From Papilionanthe hookeriana x Papilionanthe teres (lineage: Eukaryota; Streptophyta; Magnoliopsida; Asparagales; Orchidaceae), in contig CM040423.1 of the NCBI GenBank assembly GCA_022702705.1, positions 113,951,738 to 114,015,737 of the forward strand: a stretch of 64,000 nucleotides of DNA. Direction: 5' to 3'. Under the pieces are notes generated by a model. That model did no database searches. It worked only from the letters and a program-made list of their open reading frames with translations, and had not been told where the DNA came from. Below, one piece after another: positions 33,046 to 44,575 of the stretch. The position numbers and the translations under genes are program-made. Position 1 is the stretch's first letter, and every line of letters begins with the position of its first letter.

Positions 33046-34417
33046 TAGCTTGACTTATCTCTAGAGATTGTTGGTTCTGTTTTTAGAGTATTTTCTTATT
33101 TTTTGTACTGTTTATTGTGATGTTATTTGTTATTATTGTTGTGAACTTTTTCTGTTAATACTGTTTTTACATTATCTGTTGTGTGTTTAAGACTGAGATG
33201 TGAATGAATTTTTATATAAGTTTATTTTTGTTTCAGCCTACTGTTTAGTATTCATGGATAGGTAGTAAATTTGCATGTTCTAAAATAAATTTTTTTTTAA
33301 TTTTTTTTATTTTTAGAAATTAACTCCTGCTCTGCAAAACTTTTCTATATATGCTTAATCATTTCTATTATATTCATATCAAAGCATGTGTAGAAGTAGA
33401 AGTTAGTTTTTCCTGATTACATCAAAATTGTACTTAGATTGATTCTTGTTTATTTCTTTCTCTCATGCTTTAAAAAATTTCATAATTCATATTTATACTA
33501 AAGCTAAAGTTTGGGGGAAGGAAAAATATCTATTAAATTTAAATATTATTTGTCCTTAAAGAACTAATATTTTCTTTTAAAAATATATTAACATAAAATA
33601 AGAAATGAAAAATCTATTTAAGATTACCTAAACTTTTGAATTTATAAATAATTTTGTAAACTTAACTAAAATTTCAAAAAATTTGGTTGATTTTAAAAAT
33701 AGAATTATTTAGCTTAAAGAATAATAAGATGAAATTCTTTCTATTTATAGTAAAGAGAATTGTATTTTTGAAATGCTAAGGAATCAAGATTATTGTTTGA
33801 AAAAGAAAATATTGAAATAAGTTTTGAAAAATAATAAATTATTAATGTCATATTTATTAAGTAAGAATGTATAAGTTTTTGAAAATAAGTTAAGGATAGT
33901 GAAGTTCAAAATCATTAACAGGCTATCCAAAAATAGTAATCCTCACTTGAAAAATAAAGAAAAAAAAAGGGAAAAAAAAAGGAAAAAAAGAAGAAAAAAA
34001 GAAAGTGAGGAGAAGCTTAAAGAAATGCCTAATAAAACATTGGCTTCACTTGAATTATCTTATAGTAAGAAAACCAATTACATTTTTAACTTAATTTCTA
34101 TGTACATATATTTTTACTAGAAAAATATTTCATGAAGATCTTCTTCTTGTAAATATTCTATGTGACCTTGATATGATAAACTACAATTATTCTTGAAATA
34201 ATGAAAAATTGGAAGTCTTATGATTTGGTAGTTAAATGTTCTTAAATTCTTAAAATTAAACTTAATTATTGAAATTTGGTTAATGATTTGCTAAAACATT
34301 TATAAAACCAAAAATTATAAGTAATCTTAAATATTTTAACTTCATTCCAAATGTTATCTATTTTGTGTAATTAAAAGGGTTACTTGAGGACAAGTAATGT
34401 TTAAGTTTGGGGGAATT
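33046..34417 (+). other. 3' untranslated region of element A
   Basis: No gene. Purine tract AAAGTTTGGGGGAAGGAAAA at 33507-33527; hairpin arms GGATAG 33894-33899 and CTATCC 33923-33928; arms TCCTCAC 33940-33946 and GTGAGGA 34005-34011 around an A/G-only stretch; palindrome TTACTTGAGGACAAGTAA at 34380-34397; PPT AAGTTTGGGGGAATT at 34403-34417 touching the LTR. Confidence 0.75.
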
Positions 34418-36315
34418 TGATCTACCTAAAAAAATACCCATTTTTATGCCTTATTTATGATTCATTTCTTAAGGATATTATGCTTTAATGAAAGGTATTT
34501 TCATGTTTTTGGATGTAGATGATTAAAAAAGAGTCTAAGAAAGAAAAAGAAGGAAAATGAAGCAAAAAGGAGCAAAAATGGAGCTTATGGAGCAAAAATT
34601 TAAAATTATTGGCCTAGCGCCTAGGCGCCAGAGTCCGGCACCTAAGCGCCAGTTCGATAGAGACGCTGTTAAGTTTTTTTGATGAGTTTGGGCAATTATT
34701 TTGACAGTGTTAAGTGGTTATTGGAGCTTTTAGAAGACTGGATGTTACTCCTAATATATAGGACATGTGATACAATGTATTTGGGCACTAGGAAAAAGTT
34801 TGGATCGCGAAGAGGTGCGACCTAAAGTGAAGAGGTGCGACCTAAAGTGAAGAGGTGCGAAAGACCTGGTCACGGAGTCCGGTGCCTAGGCGCCAGATCT
34901 CGGCGCCTAGGCGCGATAGTTACCTTCTAAAAGATACATTAAATTTGGACCAATTTTGAAGAGGTGCCTTAAGCAACCCCTAGTCAAATTCATAGATCTA
35001 TAAATAGAATTCTATTCTACAGAGAAAATCGCACCAAAACCCCCCCTCTTAGCACACATACCCATTTTAGCATCTTCTCTCTCATCTCTAGTTTTATTTA
35101 GTCTTTTCCATACTTAGGATGCCACTTTATTTTGTATCTAGTGAGTTTATTTTGAGTTTCATTGTGTGTTATTGTTGTTAGAGTCTTTCATCATTGCTTT
35201 GGAGTTAGAAGAAGTCAACAGATCTCTTGAAGGAACACTTCAGATAAGTATTTATACTTTGGTTCAAAGTTTTATAAATATGCTTTGTTGTGTTATTTCA
35301 ATGAGTTCTGAGTAGTTAGTTATCTTTCTCCTTTCAACTATGAAAAGATTATAAATTAAATAAATTTTGTAGGAGAATTAAATATAAAATATTTTTAAAT
35401 ATTGTGATGATATTAATCCCTGATCTTAGTTTAATTTTTAAATTGGCCATTTAATTTGTTAAAAACTTTTGAAGAATTTTGAGACATATCAGGAGATAAA
35501 TTCTTAACTAGTAGATATCACATTAATCCTTAGGTAATCGCAGGCTATACGCAAATTGTTTAAAGTGAAGTGCAAATAAATAGGAATATATTATTTATTA
35601 GGCATAAAATTAATTAGTGTTTAGAGTGACAGACTAAATTCTAATAATTTTGTTTATAAAAAGGTAACGGGTCACTGGTATGGCCGAGCATAGCCACCCT
35701 TGGACATCTAGTAGTGTGAGCTTAGATTAACCCATTATACTAATAAAACATCCTGAGCCTAACTATAGATTAGTCAGTGTTCTTTGCACCTAGACCAAAG
35801 GGTAAAGAATAGGAATGCTTCTATTTAGCACAATACCATAATCTTAATTCCCTACAAAAGATATTTAATCTATAATTCTTGGATTAGTTGAAAAAGGAGA
35901 AAGTCGTTTTAATAATTACATTTAATTTTAATTACTGCTTACTTTACTTTCCTGCTTATTGCTTACTTTCTTTTAGTAAAAATTATTAGTTAATTAAATT
36001 TGAATATATATATAAAAAAAGAGTTTATATAAATTGCTTTCTAAAATTTCAAAATATTACTTATATCTCTTACTTTTTATTTCACTATCCCTGTGGGATC
36101 GATAACCAGGACTGCACTAGAGCCCTGTATTACTTGAATGATACGTATACCTGCATTTAAAATTGTGACTTTTACAATAATAAAATTTAAATATAAAATT
36201 ATAATAGTAAACCTCGCACATAAAGTTTTTGAATCCATTTGCTGGAAATTAAATATTCTAAAAAGTGGTATCAAATTCTTGTATTTTAAAGCATATTTAA
36301 AGTCGCATCGCATCA
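34418..36315 (+). repeat. Element A 3' LTR
   Basis: 1898 bp, starts TGATCTACC and ends GCATCGCATCA. GC words lie at 34611-34656 and 34876-34912. A 22-bp unit with AAGAGGTGCGACCTAAAGTG is tandemly doubled near 34808-34860, which explains most of the extra length over the 5' LTR. An internal LTR/PBS-like junction lies at about 36221-36245. Confidence 0.8.
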
Positions 36316-37439
36316 TCACCAGACACAACATATTGAGTATAGAGATTTCTTGGACAGTAATTGGACGGTTATTGACGCTTCCAAACTAATCTAGAAGCCT
36401 CTGGAAAAATTCCCACATGTTATAAACAAGATACAATGAATATAGACACAGAGAGCAGTTATTAAACGAAGAGGTGTGACCTAAATGTTAAGGGATGCAT
36501 CCATTCGCGTAGAGATCCTGGCGCCTTGGCGCCGTAGTTATTTTCTAGAACATTCATTCAATGTGGATGAATTTTGCAGAGGTGTCTTAAGAAACTCCTA
36601 GTAATTTCTGGAGATCTATAAGTAGAGCACCATTCTATAGCAAGGAGGAGGAGGGAGAATTAATTAACAATAATTAATTAAGAGTTGTTAAGTAAAGTGT
36701 CTTCTTCTTTTCTTCTTCTTTATTTTAGTGAGAGTTCTGTGTGAATTCAGGAGTCAAAGTCCTATTCTAGTCTGTGGAGTTGGAAAAACTTCAAAGGATT
36801 GCTTAGATTTTTGTTTTTAGTGTGACAGGCTAAATTCAATTAATTTGGTTTTACAAAAGAGGTGACGGGTCACTATTAGGCCAGACCATTGGCACCCTTT
36901 TGGGGGTGGACCTAGAAGTGAGAGTCTAGAAATTCGTCCCTTTCTACTAAGAATACATCCCAATCAAATCTTTAAAAACTAGCTAATGTTCTTTATGACC
37001 TGGACCAAAGGGTAAATGATATATATGCTCATATTTATCACAATACCACATTTTTAAACTTCTTAACAAATTTTTAACTGCTTATTAATCATAGGATATC
37101 TCGTATGGGGAAAGAATCTTTTATTATTATTTTATTACTTGCCAATTTTTGTATTCTGTATATTTTAATTAGTTTTAAATTAAAAGATTTTTATTAATAG
37201 TTTTCTTTCTTTTAACTTTATTAGTCCTCGTGGGATCGATATCTGGGATTTTAAAAAGAAAACACTATATTACTTGAAACGATATGTATACCTACATAGT
37301 ACCCCTAGTGTACGATTTATATTTATTTATAAAAACTTTAATTTTTAATTATCATACATTAGCCGCTAAATCAGATTTGTGGTCAAGTTTGCCCATAATT
37401 TTATGTACTATTTTACTTATGTACTTGCAGCTTAGGTCA
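36316..37439 (+). repeat. Element B 5' LTR, right part
   Basis: Resumes B's LTR (ACCAGACACA against ACTAGACACA in the 3' LTR) and ends CTTAGGTCA. Compared with 60401-62174 it lacks about 410 bp: the sequence jumps near 36811 from the equivalent of 61145 to that of 61552. Confidence 0.75.
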
Positions 37440-37445
37440 AGTTTT

Positions 37446-37464
37446 TAGCGCCGTTGCTCTGGGA
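37446..37464 (+). other. Primer-binding site of B (tRNA-Asp, decayed)
   Basis: TAGCGCCGTTGCTCTGGGA follows the LTR end after six bases and is a mutated tRNA-Asp complement. Confidence 0.7.
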
Positions 37465-37488
37465 TTACAACTAATTTAAAAAAAGAAA

Positions 37489-37502
<14 letters not shown>

Positions 37503-37532
<30 letters not shown>
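37503..37532. repeat. (TA)n microsatellite
   Basis: About 15 TA units in the leader of element B. Confidence 0.95.
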
Positions 37533-37535
<3 letters not shown>

Positions 37536-37588
37536 GAAACAAACAAAATTATATATTTAAATAAATTAAATATCTTTCTCATATTTTT

Positions 37589-39120
37589 TTGCGAAGTTGA
37601 GGAACTGAAGGATTAATACCTTATAATTCTGAATTATAGCGTACTATAAGAAAAATTATAAAGGAGAATTGATTTTGTAATTTGTAAAAAATGACTAATA
37701 TACCTCAAAATAATATTGATCAAAATATTGAAAATGAAAATAAAAAATAGCAAAGACCTTTAAGAAAATATGCTAACCCTACAGCTGATGAAATTCATCT
37801 ATGCATTCAATTACCTGCTGTAGCTACAAATTCTTTTGAATTAAAATCTGCAATTATACAAATAGTTCAAAATAATCATTTTGGAGGGTCTCATACTGAA
37901 GATCTTAATTTATGCCTAGCTAGTTTTCTAGAACTTCGTGCCACCTTAAAATGTGATTGTGTTTCTGATGATGCTATTAGACTTAGGCTTTTTCCTTTTT
38001 CTTTAAGGGATAAGGCTAAGATTTTGTTAAATTCATTAGCAATAGGATCTATTAAAACTTGGGGAGAAATGGCTTAAAAATTTTTTGCTAAATATTTTCC
38101 GCCATCGAAAACTGGAAAACTTAGAAATGATATAACTTCATTTACTCAACCTGATGGGGAAACTATTTATGAAGCATGGGAACGATTCAAAGAACTTCTT
38201 AGAAAATGCCAACATCACTCTTTACCATACTAGTTAATTATACAAACCTTTTATAATGATTTAATAGGTTCTCTTAAATCTATTATTGATGATGCTACTG
38301 GTGGTTCTTTAATGTCTATATCATTTGATGAAGCTTATTCTTTAATTGAAGAAATGACAATGAATAATTTTCAATGGTCTTCTGATAAGATCAATCCTAA
38401 AAGAGTGGCTAGTATTCAAGAAAATGAAGCCTTTTTGATTTTAGTTCTCAAGTGGCTGCTATATCAAAGGAATTGGATAACTTGTCTCATTTATCACACT
38501 TAAATTATAATTCGATAAATGCTGATGAATATCAAACTTTAGAAACATTGCAAGCTATTGCTAGCAAAACTAATAACCCATATTCTAAATATTATAATCC
38601 AGGTTGGAAGAATCACCCTAATTTTAATTGGAATAATGCAAATCCTCAATGAGGTAACAACCAATCTATCACAACTGCAAATTGGAATAATTAAAATAAT
38701 TCTAATTATCGACCTTCTTATCCTCCTGGCTTTAATAATCAACAATTTAAAGAAAAGAAATTGTCGATAGAAGAAATAATTTTACAAATGGGGAGTCAAT
38801 TGGAAAGTTAAAATGTTGCGATAAGAAATATTGAAAATTAAATGGGGCAAATTACAAATGCTATAAATAGTAGACCACAAGGAACACTACCTAGCACTGT
38901 TGAATTAAAACCAAGAGAAAATGGAAAAGATCCTGATCAAATTAAAGTTGTGTTACTTAGAAGTGGTAAAGAACTAATGGATGGAAAAGAGAGTAAGATT
39001 CAGAAATAAACTGAAGTGGTAGAAGTTGAGAAACCTAAAGAACAACTACCTAAAATAAAGAAACAACTGCCATCTCAAGATGAATATGAAAAATTTCCAC
39101 CTCAATTTCCACAACGACTT
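37589..39120 (+). pseudogene. gag: gag of element B
   Basis: The initiation codon aligned with the other gags is TTG (37589), followed by two stops. From 37691: MTNIPQNNIDQNI, a stop, YANPTADEIHLCIQLPAVAT, IIQIVQNNHFGGS, FPFSLRDKAKILLNSLA, FFAKYFPPSKTGKLRNDI and EAWERFKELLRKC, then a stop replacing Trp of DWLI. After it come SIIDDATGGSLMS, EEMTMNNFQWSSDKINPK, a frameshift at about 38450, AAISKELDNLSHLSHLNYN and NPYSKYYNPGWKNHPNFNW. TGA at 38650 replaces Trp. A polar tail ends in FPQRLKQQKLDQQFSKFF. The CCHC knuckle expected between the AISKELDNLS stretch and NPYSKYY is absent. Confidence 0.8.
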
Positions 39121-40158
39121 AAGCAGCAAAAATTGGATCAACAATTTTCTAAATTTTTTGAGGTATTCAAAAAGCTTACTATTAATATCCCATTCGCCGA
39201 AGCTCTGGAACAAATGCCTAAGTATGCCAAGTTTATGAAAGTCAATCTTAACAAGAAAAGAAAATTTGAAGCTTTTGAAACTGTAACACTAAGTGAAGAA
39301 TGCAATGCAATTATTCAGAAAAACTTCCACAAAAACTAAAAGATCCTGGAAGTTTTACAATACCATGTGCTATAGGAGATAGATTTCAAGGAAAATCCTT
39401 ATGTGATATAGGAGCGAGTATTAATCTCATGCTTTTATCCATCTATAAGAGATTGGATATAGGAGAAATTTCTCCTACAACTGTAAACTTGCAATTAGCA
39501 GACCGATCTATTACACACCCTAGAGGAGTAAAAGAAGATGTTTTGGTAAAGGTGGATAAATTTATTTTCCCTGTTGAATTTATAATTCTAGATATGGAAA
39601 AAGATAAAGAGATTCCAATTATCCTAGGAAGACCATTTCTTGCTACCGGACGTACTATGATAGATGTCAAAAAAAGGGAGTTAACCATGAGAGTTAATGA
39701 TCAAAAAGTAACATTTAATGTTCTTAAATCAATGAGTTATCCTAACAAGGAAAAATGTTATAGAATGGAAATTTTGGATTACATTATTGAAAAACATTTT
39801 CAAGAAATATGTCAGATTCATTTTAAAGAAGAAGAATTTATTGACCCAAAAAATTTAAGCGATGAAAGCAATTCTGAAGAAATAGAAGTAAGAGAAGTTC
39901 ATTACATTAATGAAAATTGGGAGATATTAGATACTACTGAGAGTAATGAATTCAAACCATATATTAAAAAGGCTTCTGAATTGGAATTAAAAGAATTACC
40001 CTCTCATTTGAAATATGCCTTTTTAGAGAATTCATTAACTTTACCTGTTATTATATCTTCTAAATTGACTACTGATCAAGAAGTAAAACTTCTTGAAGTA
40101 TTAAGAATATAAAAGAGCTTTTGGGTGGACTATAGCAGACATTAAAGGAATCAGTCCT
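39121..40158 (+). pseudogene. Protease and linker of element B
   Basis: Entry EALEQMPKYAKFMKVNLNKK, a frameshift at about 39320, then a long open frame (39300-40112): PGSFTIPCAIGDRFQGK, SLCDIGASINLMLLSIYKRL (active site DIG in place of DLG), LADRSITHPRGVKEDVLVKV, FILDMEKDKEIPIILGRPFL and TMIDVKKRELTMRVNDQKV. The linker has HYINENWEILDTTE and HLKYAFLENSLTLPVIIS. The frame closes at RI; in the next frame WVDYSRH-type sequence shows the shifted RT entry. RT stops dead at 40158 where element E is inserted. Confidence 0.8.
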
Positions 40159-41916
40159 TGATACACCTAAAATATATAGTGTTTTATGCACATTTTTAAA
40201 CCTATTTTTTATGATATTGCATTTTAATGGAAGGTATTTTGTGTTTTTCTTGCAGGTATGATGAAATTGAGTGATTATGATGAAAGGAGCAAAATTGGAT
40301 TGAATTTAGAGAAAAAAATGAAAAATTGGACTTTGGCGGCTAAGCGCCGCTTGGTCAGCTCTTAGCGCCACAGTTAAAAATCGATTTTTCTTCATTTTTG
40401 GCACCAATTTCAAGAGGTGTTTGAAGCAAATTTTGGTGTTGACTTCCTTAACTTCCCATGGGCAGCAAATTTGAATGAAGGGATGCATCTTTTAGTGGAT
40501 ACGTTGAATCAGGACATAATTTGAAGAGCACCAAAGAACCTTTTGGAAAATTATATCATGAAGACTTGGAATTACTTTAAGTGTGTGTGTATGTGTGTGT
40601 AGGTCTTCTCTTCTAGTTTTGTGTGTCATCTTCTAATTTCAGAGAGTCTTTTCTAGTTTTACTTTTAGTCTTTTATTGTTTATAGTCGTTAATAATTAGT
40701 TTAGTTTTAGAGGAAAAAGGGCTGGTGTGAAACCTTCGTTCCACCAATTTTCTGTCATCCATTTATCAAGTTCTTATTGAAGTCTAAAGTCAGAGTTGGA
40801 GTCAACAGAGCTGGGCGCCAACCTTTGTAGAGTTGTCCTGTGGAAAGTCAAGTTTCAAAGAAACTTCCGGAGTCTTGTGGAGTGGATTTTCAAATAAGTG
40901 TTTACGTTTATTTTTATATTTAGTTTTTCTTGTTGTGTTTTCTTTATGATTTTCTATTTTCAAATCAATGTGTGCTTGTGTTTTCTTCATGAGTTTTGAG
41001 TAGTTTTCTTTATCTTTCTCTTTCTTAAATGAAGAAGTAATTAAATTATGTAGGATAATTGTGGAATGTATAAGTATTTAAAGTTGGAATAAGTTGTGAA
41101 GATTTAATTCCATGAGCTTAATCACTTCTTAATTTGGCCAGTTAAGATGTTAAAATTTGTTATAGAATATGTAAGATCCAATGCGGTATTGTCTCAAACA
41201 ACAATTGGTAAAAATTATATGGAATTATATGGGTGAGAATTGTAGTCTATATAATTGAATGCAAATATATTAGGAGATATGTTTTTAATGGGGAGAAAAA
41301 TTAGAGGTCTTTATAGTGACAAGCTAAAGCCCCCTAAATTGGTTTGATATTTTAAATTTTGTTACGATAAGTTAGCCCCCAGGTGGAGGGAATCAAGGTA
41401 ACTCTAGAGTGAGAGCTAGTATCTTCCCTGCCTAACCATGTTCAAAATTTTAAAATTTCAAATTAACTTATGTTCTTTGTAGGACCGAGTAAGGGTAAAG
41501 AATAAATTTGCTCCTATTTGTCTCAACACATTTAAATACTTCCACAACAATACTTTCATAATTATTACTACTTTATAAGAGAAAGAAAAAGATATTTTAT
41601 TTCCTAGTGTTTTATATTGTATTTTAAAGTTCTGATAATTTTCATTTCCTGCTTAGCTTTATATCAAAAATACCAAAAACATTTTTCAAACTTTACAAAT
41701 CAAAACATACTATCAAAAGTAATTTAAAAAGTATAAGTATAATTTTCTTATTTCTTTAAAAAGTTTTTACATTTCCCTGTGGGTTCGATATATCGGGGCT
41801 TAATCAGAAAGTCCTATATTACTTGATAAACAATATGTATACTTGCGTAGTATCCCATATTATAAAATCATAATTTTCATATCTAAATCGTAAGCACATA
41901 TATTTGTTGGGGATCA
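40159..41916 (+). repeat. Element E 5' LTR
   Basis: 1758 bp, starts TGATACACC and ends GGGGATCA. It has a third GC-word type, GGCGGCTAAGCGCCGC, at 40334-40372 and a (TG)n-like run near 40582-40601. Unlike the LTRs of A, C and D it has no internal LTR/PBS junction that I can see. No partner LTR remains. Confidence 0.75.
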
Positions 41917-41922
41917 AGTTTT

Positions 41923-41940
41923 TGGCGTCGTTGCCGAAGA
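41923..41940 (+). other. Primer-binding site of E (tRNA-Asp)
   Basis: TGGCGTCGTTGCCGAAGA, three differences from the tRNA-Asp complement, six bases after the LTR end. Confidence 0.8.
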
Positions 41941-42043
41941 CATTAATTAAAACTGCATTTTTAAAGAAAATTAAGAAAAATTTAAAATTTTACTTTTCTT
42001 TGTTTTTGTTAGTGTGTTGTGTTTTGTTTTATTTTATTGTTGT

Positions 42044-43604
42044 ATGCGTAGTTCAGGTTATGATGGACTTGTGCCTTATGATTCTGAATTAGAAAGACCT
42101 ATCAGAAAAATCAAAAAAATTAAAAATTCTGAAAAAGAAATATTCAATATATGGAAAATCATCAAAATCAAAATGTTGGCATCCATCAAGAATTCAGACC
42201 TTTAAGAGATTATGCTAACTTTATAGTGGATGAACTTCATGGTACATTCAACACCCTGCTGTAGCTACTAATTCTTTTGAGCTTAAACCTACTATTATCC
42301 AAATGGTGTCTAATAATCAGTTTGGGGGAGCAACAACTGAGGATCCTAATTTTCATCTTACTAGTTTTCTAGAGTTATGTGCTTCTTTTAAATATGATGG
42401 TGTTTTGGATGATGCTATTAGACTCAGACTTTTTCCCTTTCTCTCTAAGGGATAAAGCTGAGATATGGTTACATTCTTTAGCACCTGGATCTATCAGAAC
42501 TTGGGGTGATTTAACACAAAAATTCCTTGCTAAATATTTTCCACCAATGAAGACTGTAAAGTTGAGAAATGATATCATCCTTTTGTCAGTTTGAAGGTGA
42601 ATAAATTTATGAAGCATGGGAAATATTTAATGATCTCCTCAGGAAATGTCCACATCATTCGATACTAGATTGGTTAATATTTCAAACCTTGTACAATGGA
42701 TTTGTTGGATCTCTTCGATCAATTATTGATGCTGCTGCTGATGGATCATTAATGTCTAAAAAGTTTTCTGATGCTTATGTTTTAATTGAAGAAAAAGACT
42801 ACTAATAATTTTCAATGGCCTTCTGAAAAGTTAAATCCTAAAAAGGTAGCCAGTGTTCATGAATATGATGATTTTGCATTGTTAGCAAATCAAGTTGCTG
42901 CAATTTCAAGGAAGATAGACCAATTTGGGATGAATTTTTCTCAGCCAAATTTCATGATTAAAAAAAATTCGTTAGGCCAAAGGGTTGATTCTTATTCTTC
43001 ACCAGAAACTTTAAATGCTATAAGAAAGCCTAATAACCCATATTCCAATTTTTACAACCCAGGTTGGAAGAATCATCCAAACTTTAACTAGAGTACCAAT
43101 AATCAGGGTGGTATTAATCAACAATGGGGGAACCACTAAGTAAACCCATTAGGGAACTGGAAAAACCATGGAAATAATAATTATAGACTAATCTATCCTC
43201 CAAGTTTTAACAATGCTTTGCAATTAAAGGAGAAGAAGTTGTATGTTGAAGAAGTGGTGTCACATATGAGAAATCAATTGCAAATTCAAGGAGCAAACAT
43301 CAGAAATATTGAAAATCAATTAGGGCAAATTGTAAATTCATTAAGTAAAAGATCCCAAGGAGTGCTTCTAAGTAATACTGAAGTGAATCCAAGAGATAAG
43401 AACAAAGAGCATGTAAAAGCAATTCAACTGAGAAGTGGAAGAGACTTGGAAGGTAAAGTTCAGAATGAAACTGAAGTAAAGAAAGAAGAGATTGAAGAAC
43501 CAAAAGCGGACGCTCCGAAAGGTTTGGAAAGACCAATTTCTCCACTTAAGGTTGATTTGGAAAAGCCACCACCTCCATTTCCTTAGAGACTTCGTCAAAA
43601 AAAG
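42044..43604 (+). pseudogene. gag: gag of element E
   Basis: Starts MRSSGYDGLVPYDSELERPI; a frameshift follows near 42130. Then FRPLRDYANFIVDELHG, another shift, SFELKPTIIQMVSNNQFGG, FHLTSFLELCASFKYDGV, a shift at about 42440, LRDKAEIWLHSLAPGSIRTW and KFLAKYFPPMKTVKLRNDI. EAWEIFNDLLRKC and DWLIFQTLYNGFVGSLRSI follow, with a stop in the GEQIYEA segment. From 42786: NNFQWPSEKLNPKKVASVHE, AAISRKIDQFGMNFSQPNF and NPYSNFYNPGWKNHPNFN, with TAG for Trp at 43089. The tail (43218-43586) is predicted coil and charged, ending PPPPFP. No CCHC knuckle. Confidence 0.8.
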
Positions 43605-44575
43605 TTGGATAAGAAATTTTTAAAATTCTTGGAGATATTTAAGAAGCTTACCATTAATATTCCATTTGTTGAAGCCTTAGAACAAATGCCGAGCTATGTG
43701 AAATTTATGAAGGATATTCTCAACAAAAAGTGGATGTTTGAAGATAATGAGACAGTTGCACTGAGTGAGGAGTGCAGTGCAATAATTCAGAAGAAGCTTC
43801 CTGAAACGCTTAAAGTTCTTGGTAGTTTCACAATTCCATGTGCAATCAGAGACATAATCTATGGAAAAGCTTTATGTGATTTGGATGCAAGCATTAACCT
43901 TATGCCTCTATCAATATTCAAAAGACTGGGATTAGGAGAAATAACCCCATCTACTGTAACTCTGCAATTAGCAGATCATTCGATCACATTTCCAAAATGA
44001 GTTATAGAAGATGTTTTGGCTAAAGTGGATCAATTTATCTTTTCTATTAATTTCATTGTGCCTGATATGGAGGAAGTTAAAGAGATACCCATAATTTTGT
44101 GAAGATCTTTCCTGGCCACAAGTAGAGCAATGATAGATGTGCAAGAAGGAGAATTAATGATGATGGTTAGTGATCAAGCTGTTACATTTAATATTTTGAA
44201 ATCAATGAAATTTCCTACAAGATGTAAAGATGATGAATGTTATAGGATGGATGCTATCAGATATTTGAGTGAATGTCATTTCAAGTCAATTTATGAAGAA
44301 AAATCTGAAAGAGAAGAATTGTAACATAGGCAAGAAGAGGAGTTACATCGTTCTGAAGATTTTCAAGAGGAAGAATTAAATTATGTTCATGAAAATTTTA
44401 AATTATTGAATATGACTGAAAAAGATGAATCTTATGGTCCATCAATTGAAGAACCACCTAAACTTGAGTTAAAAATACTTGTTGATCATTTGAAGTATGT
44501 TTTACTGGGTGAATCCTCAACCATGCCTGCTATAATTTCATCTCAGTTGACTGAAAAAAGAAGAAGAGAGTTTTC
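43605..44575 (+). pseudogene. Protease and linker of element E
   Basis: Open frame 43605-44000: KKLTINIPFVEALEQMPSY, ALSEECSAIIQKKLPETLK, FTIPCAIRDIIYGK and LCDLDASINLMPLSIFKRLG. The active site reads DLDAS, so the Gly after the catalytic Asp pair position is changed (Gly to Asp, a G-to-A change). A stop at 43998 replaces Gly or Arg. The second half (LAKVDQFIFSINFIVPDMEE, IIL, SFLATSRAMIDVQEGEL) has further stops. The linker has YRMDAIRYLSECHFKS, NYVHENFKLLNMTEK and LELKILVDHLKYVLLGESS. Confidence 0.75.

Larger units (their letters stand above)
447..36315 (+). mobile_element. Element A, Athila-type, nested in B's 5' LTR
   Basis: The LTR pair 447-953 plus 9852-11163 and 34418-36315 start TGATCT(G/A)CC and end GCATCGCATCA. 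Element C interrupts the 5' LTR and element D the post-pol region. Removing both leaves an element of about 13.4 kb with gag, protease, RT, RNase H, integrase, ORF-X and ORF3, all damaged. Flanks are GTGCC on the left and TCACC on the right, so no convincing target duplication survives, although B's LTR continues in register across the site. Confidence 0.8.

Noticed and set aside
33940..34011. Intrinsic terminator-like hairpin
   Set aside because: The genome is eukaryotic; the stem with a long purine loop is better described as a conserved retroelement RNA structure.
36077..36331. Small ORFs across the A/B LTR boundary on both strands
   Set aside because: They lie wholly in LTR sequence and span a nested insertion boundary.
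40582..40601. TG-rich run as a telomere-like or CRISPR-like repeat
   Set aside because: Short imperfect (TG)n microsatellite in an LTR; no spaced repeats anywhere in the window.
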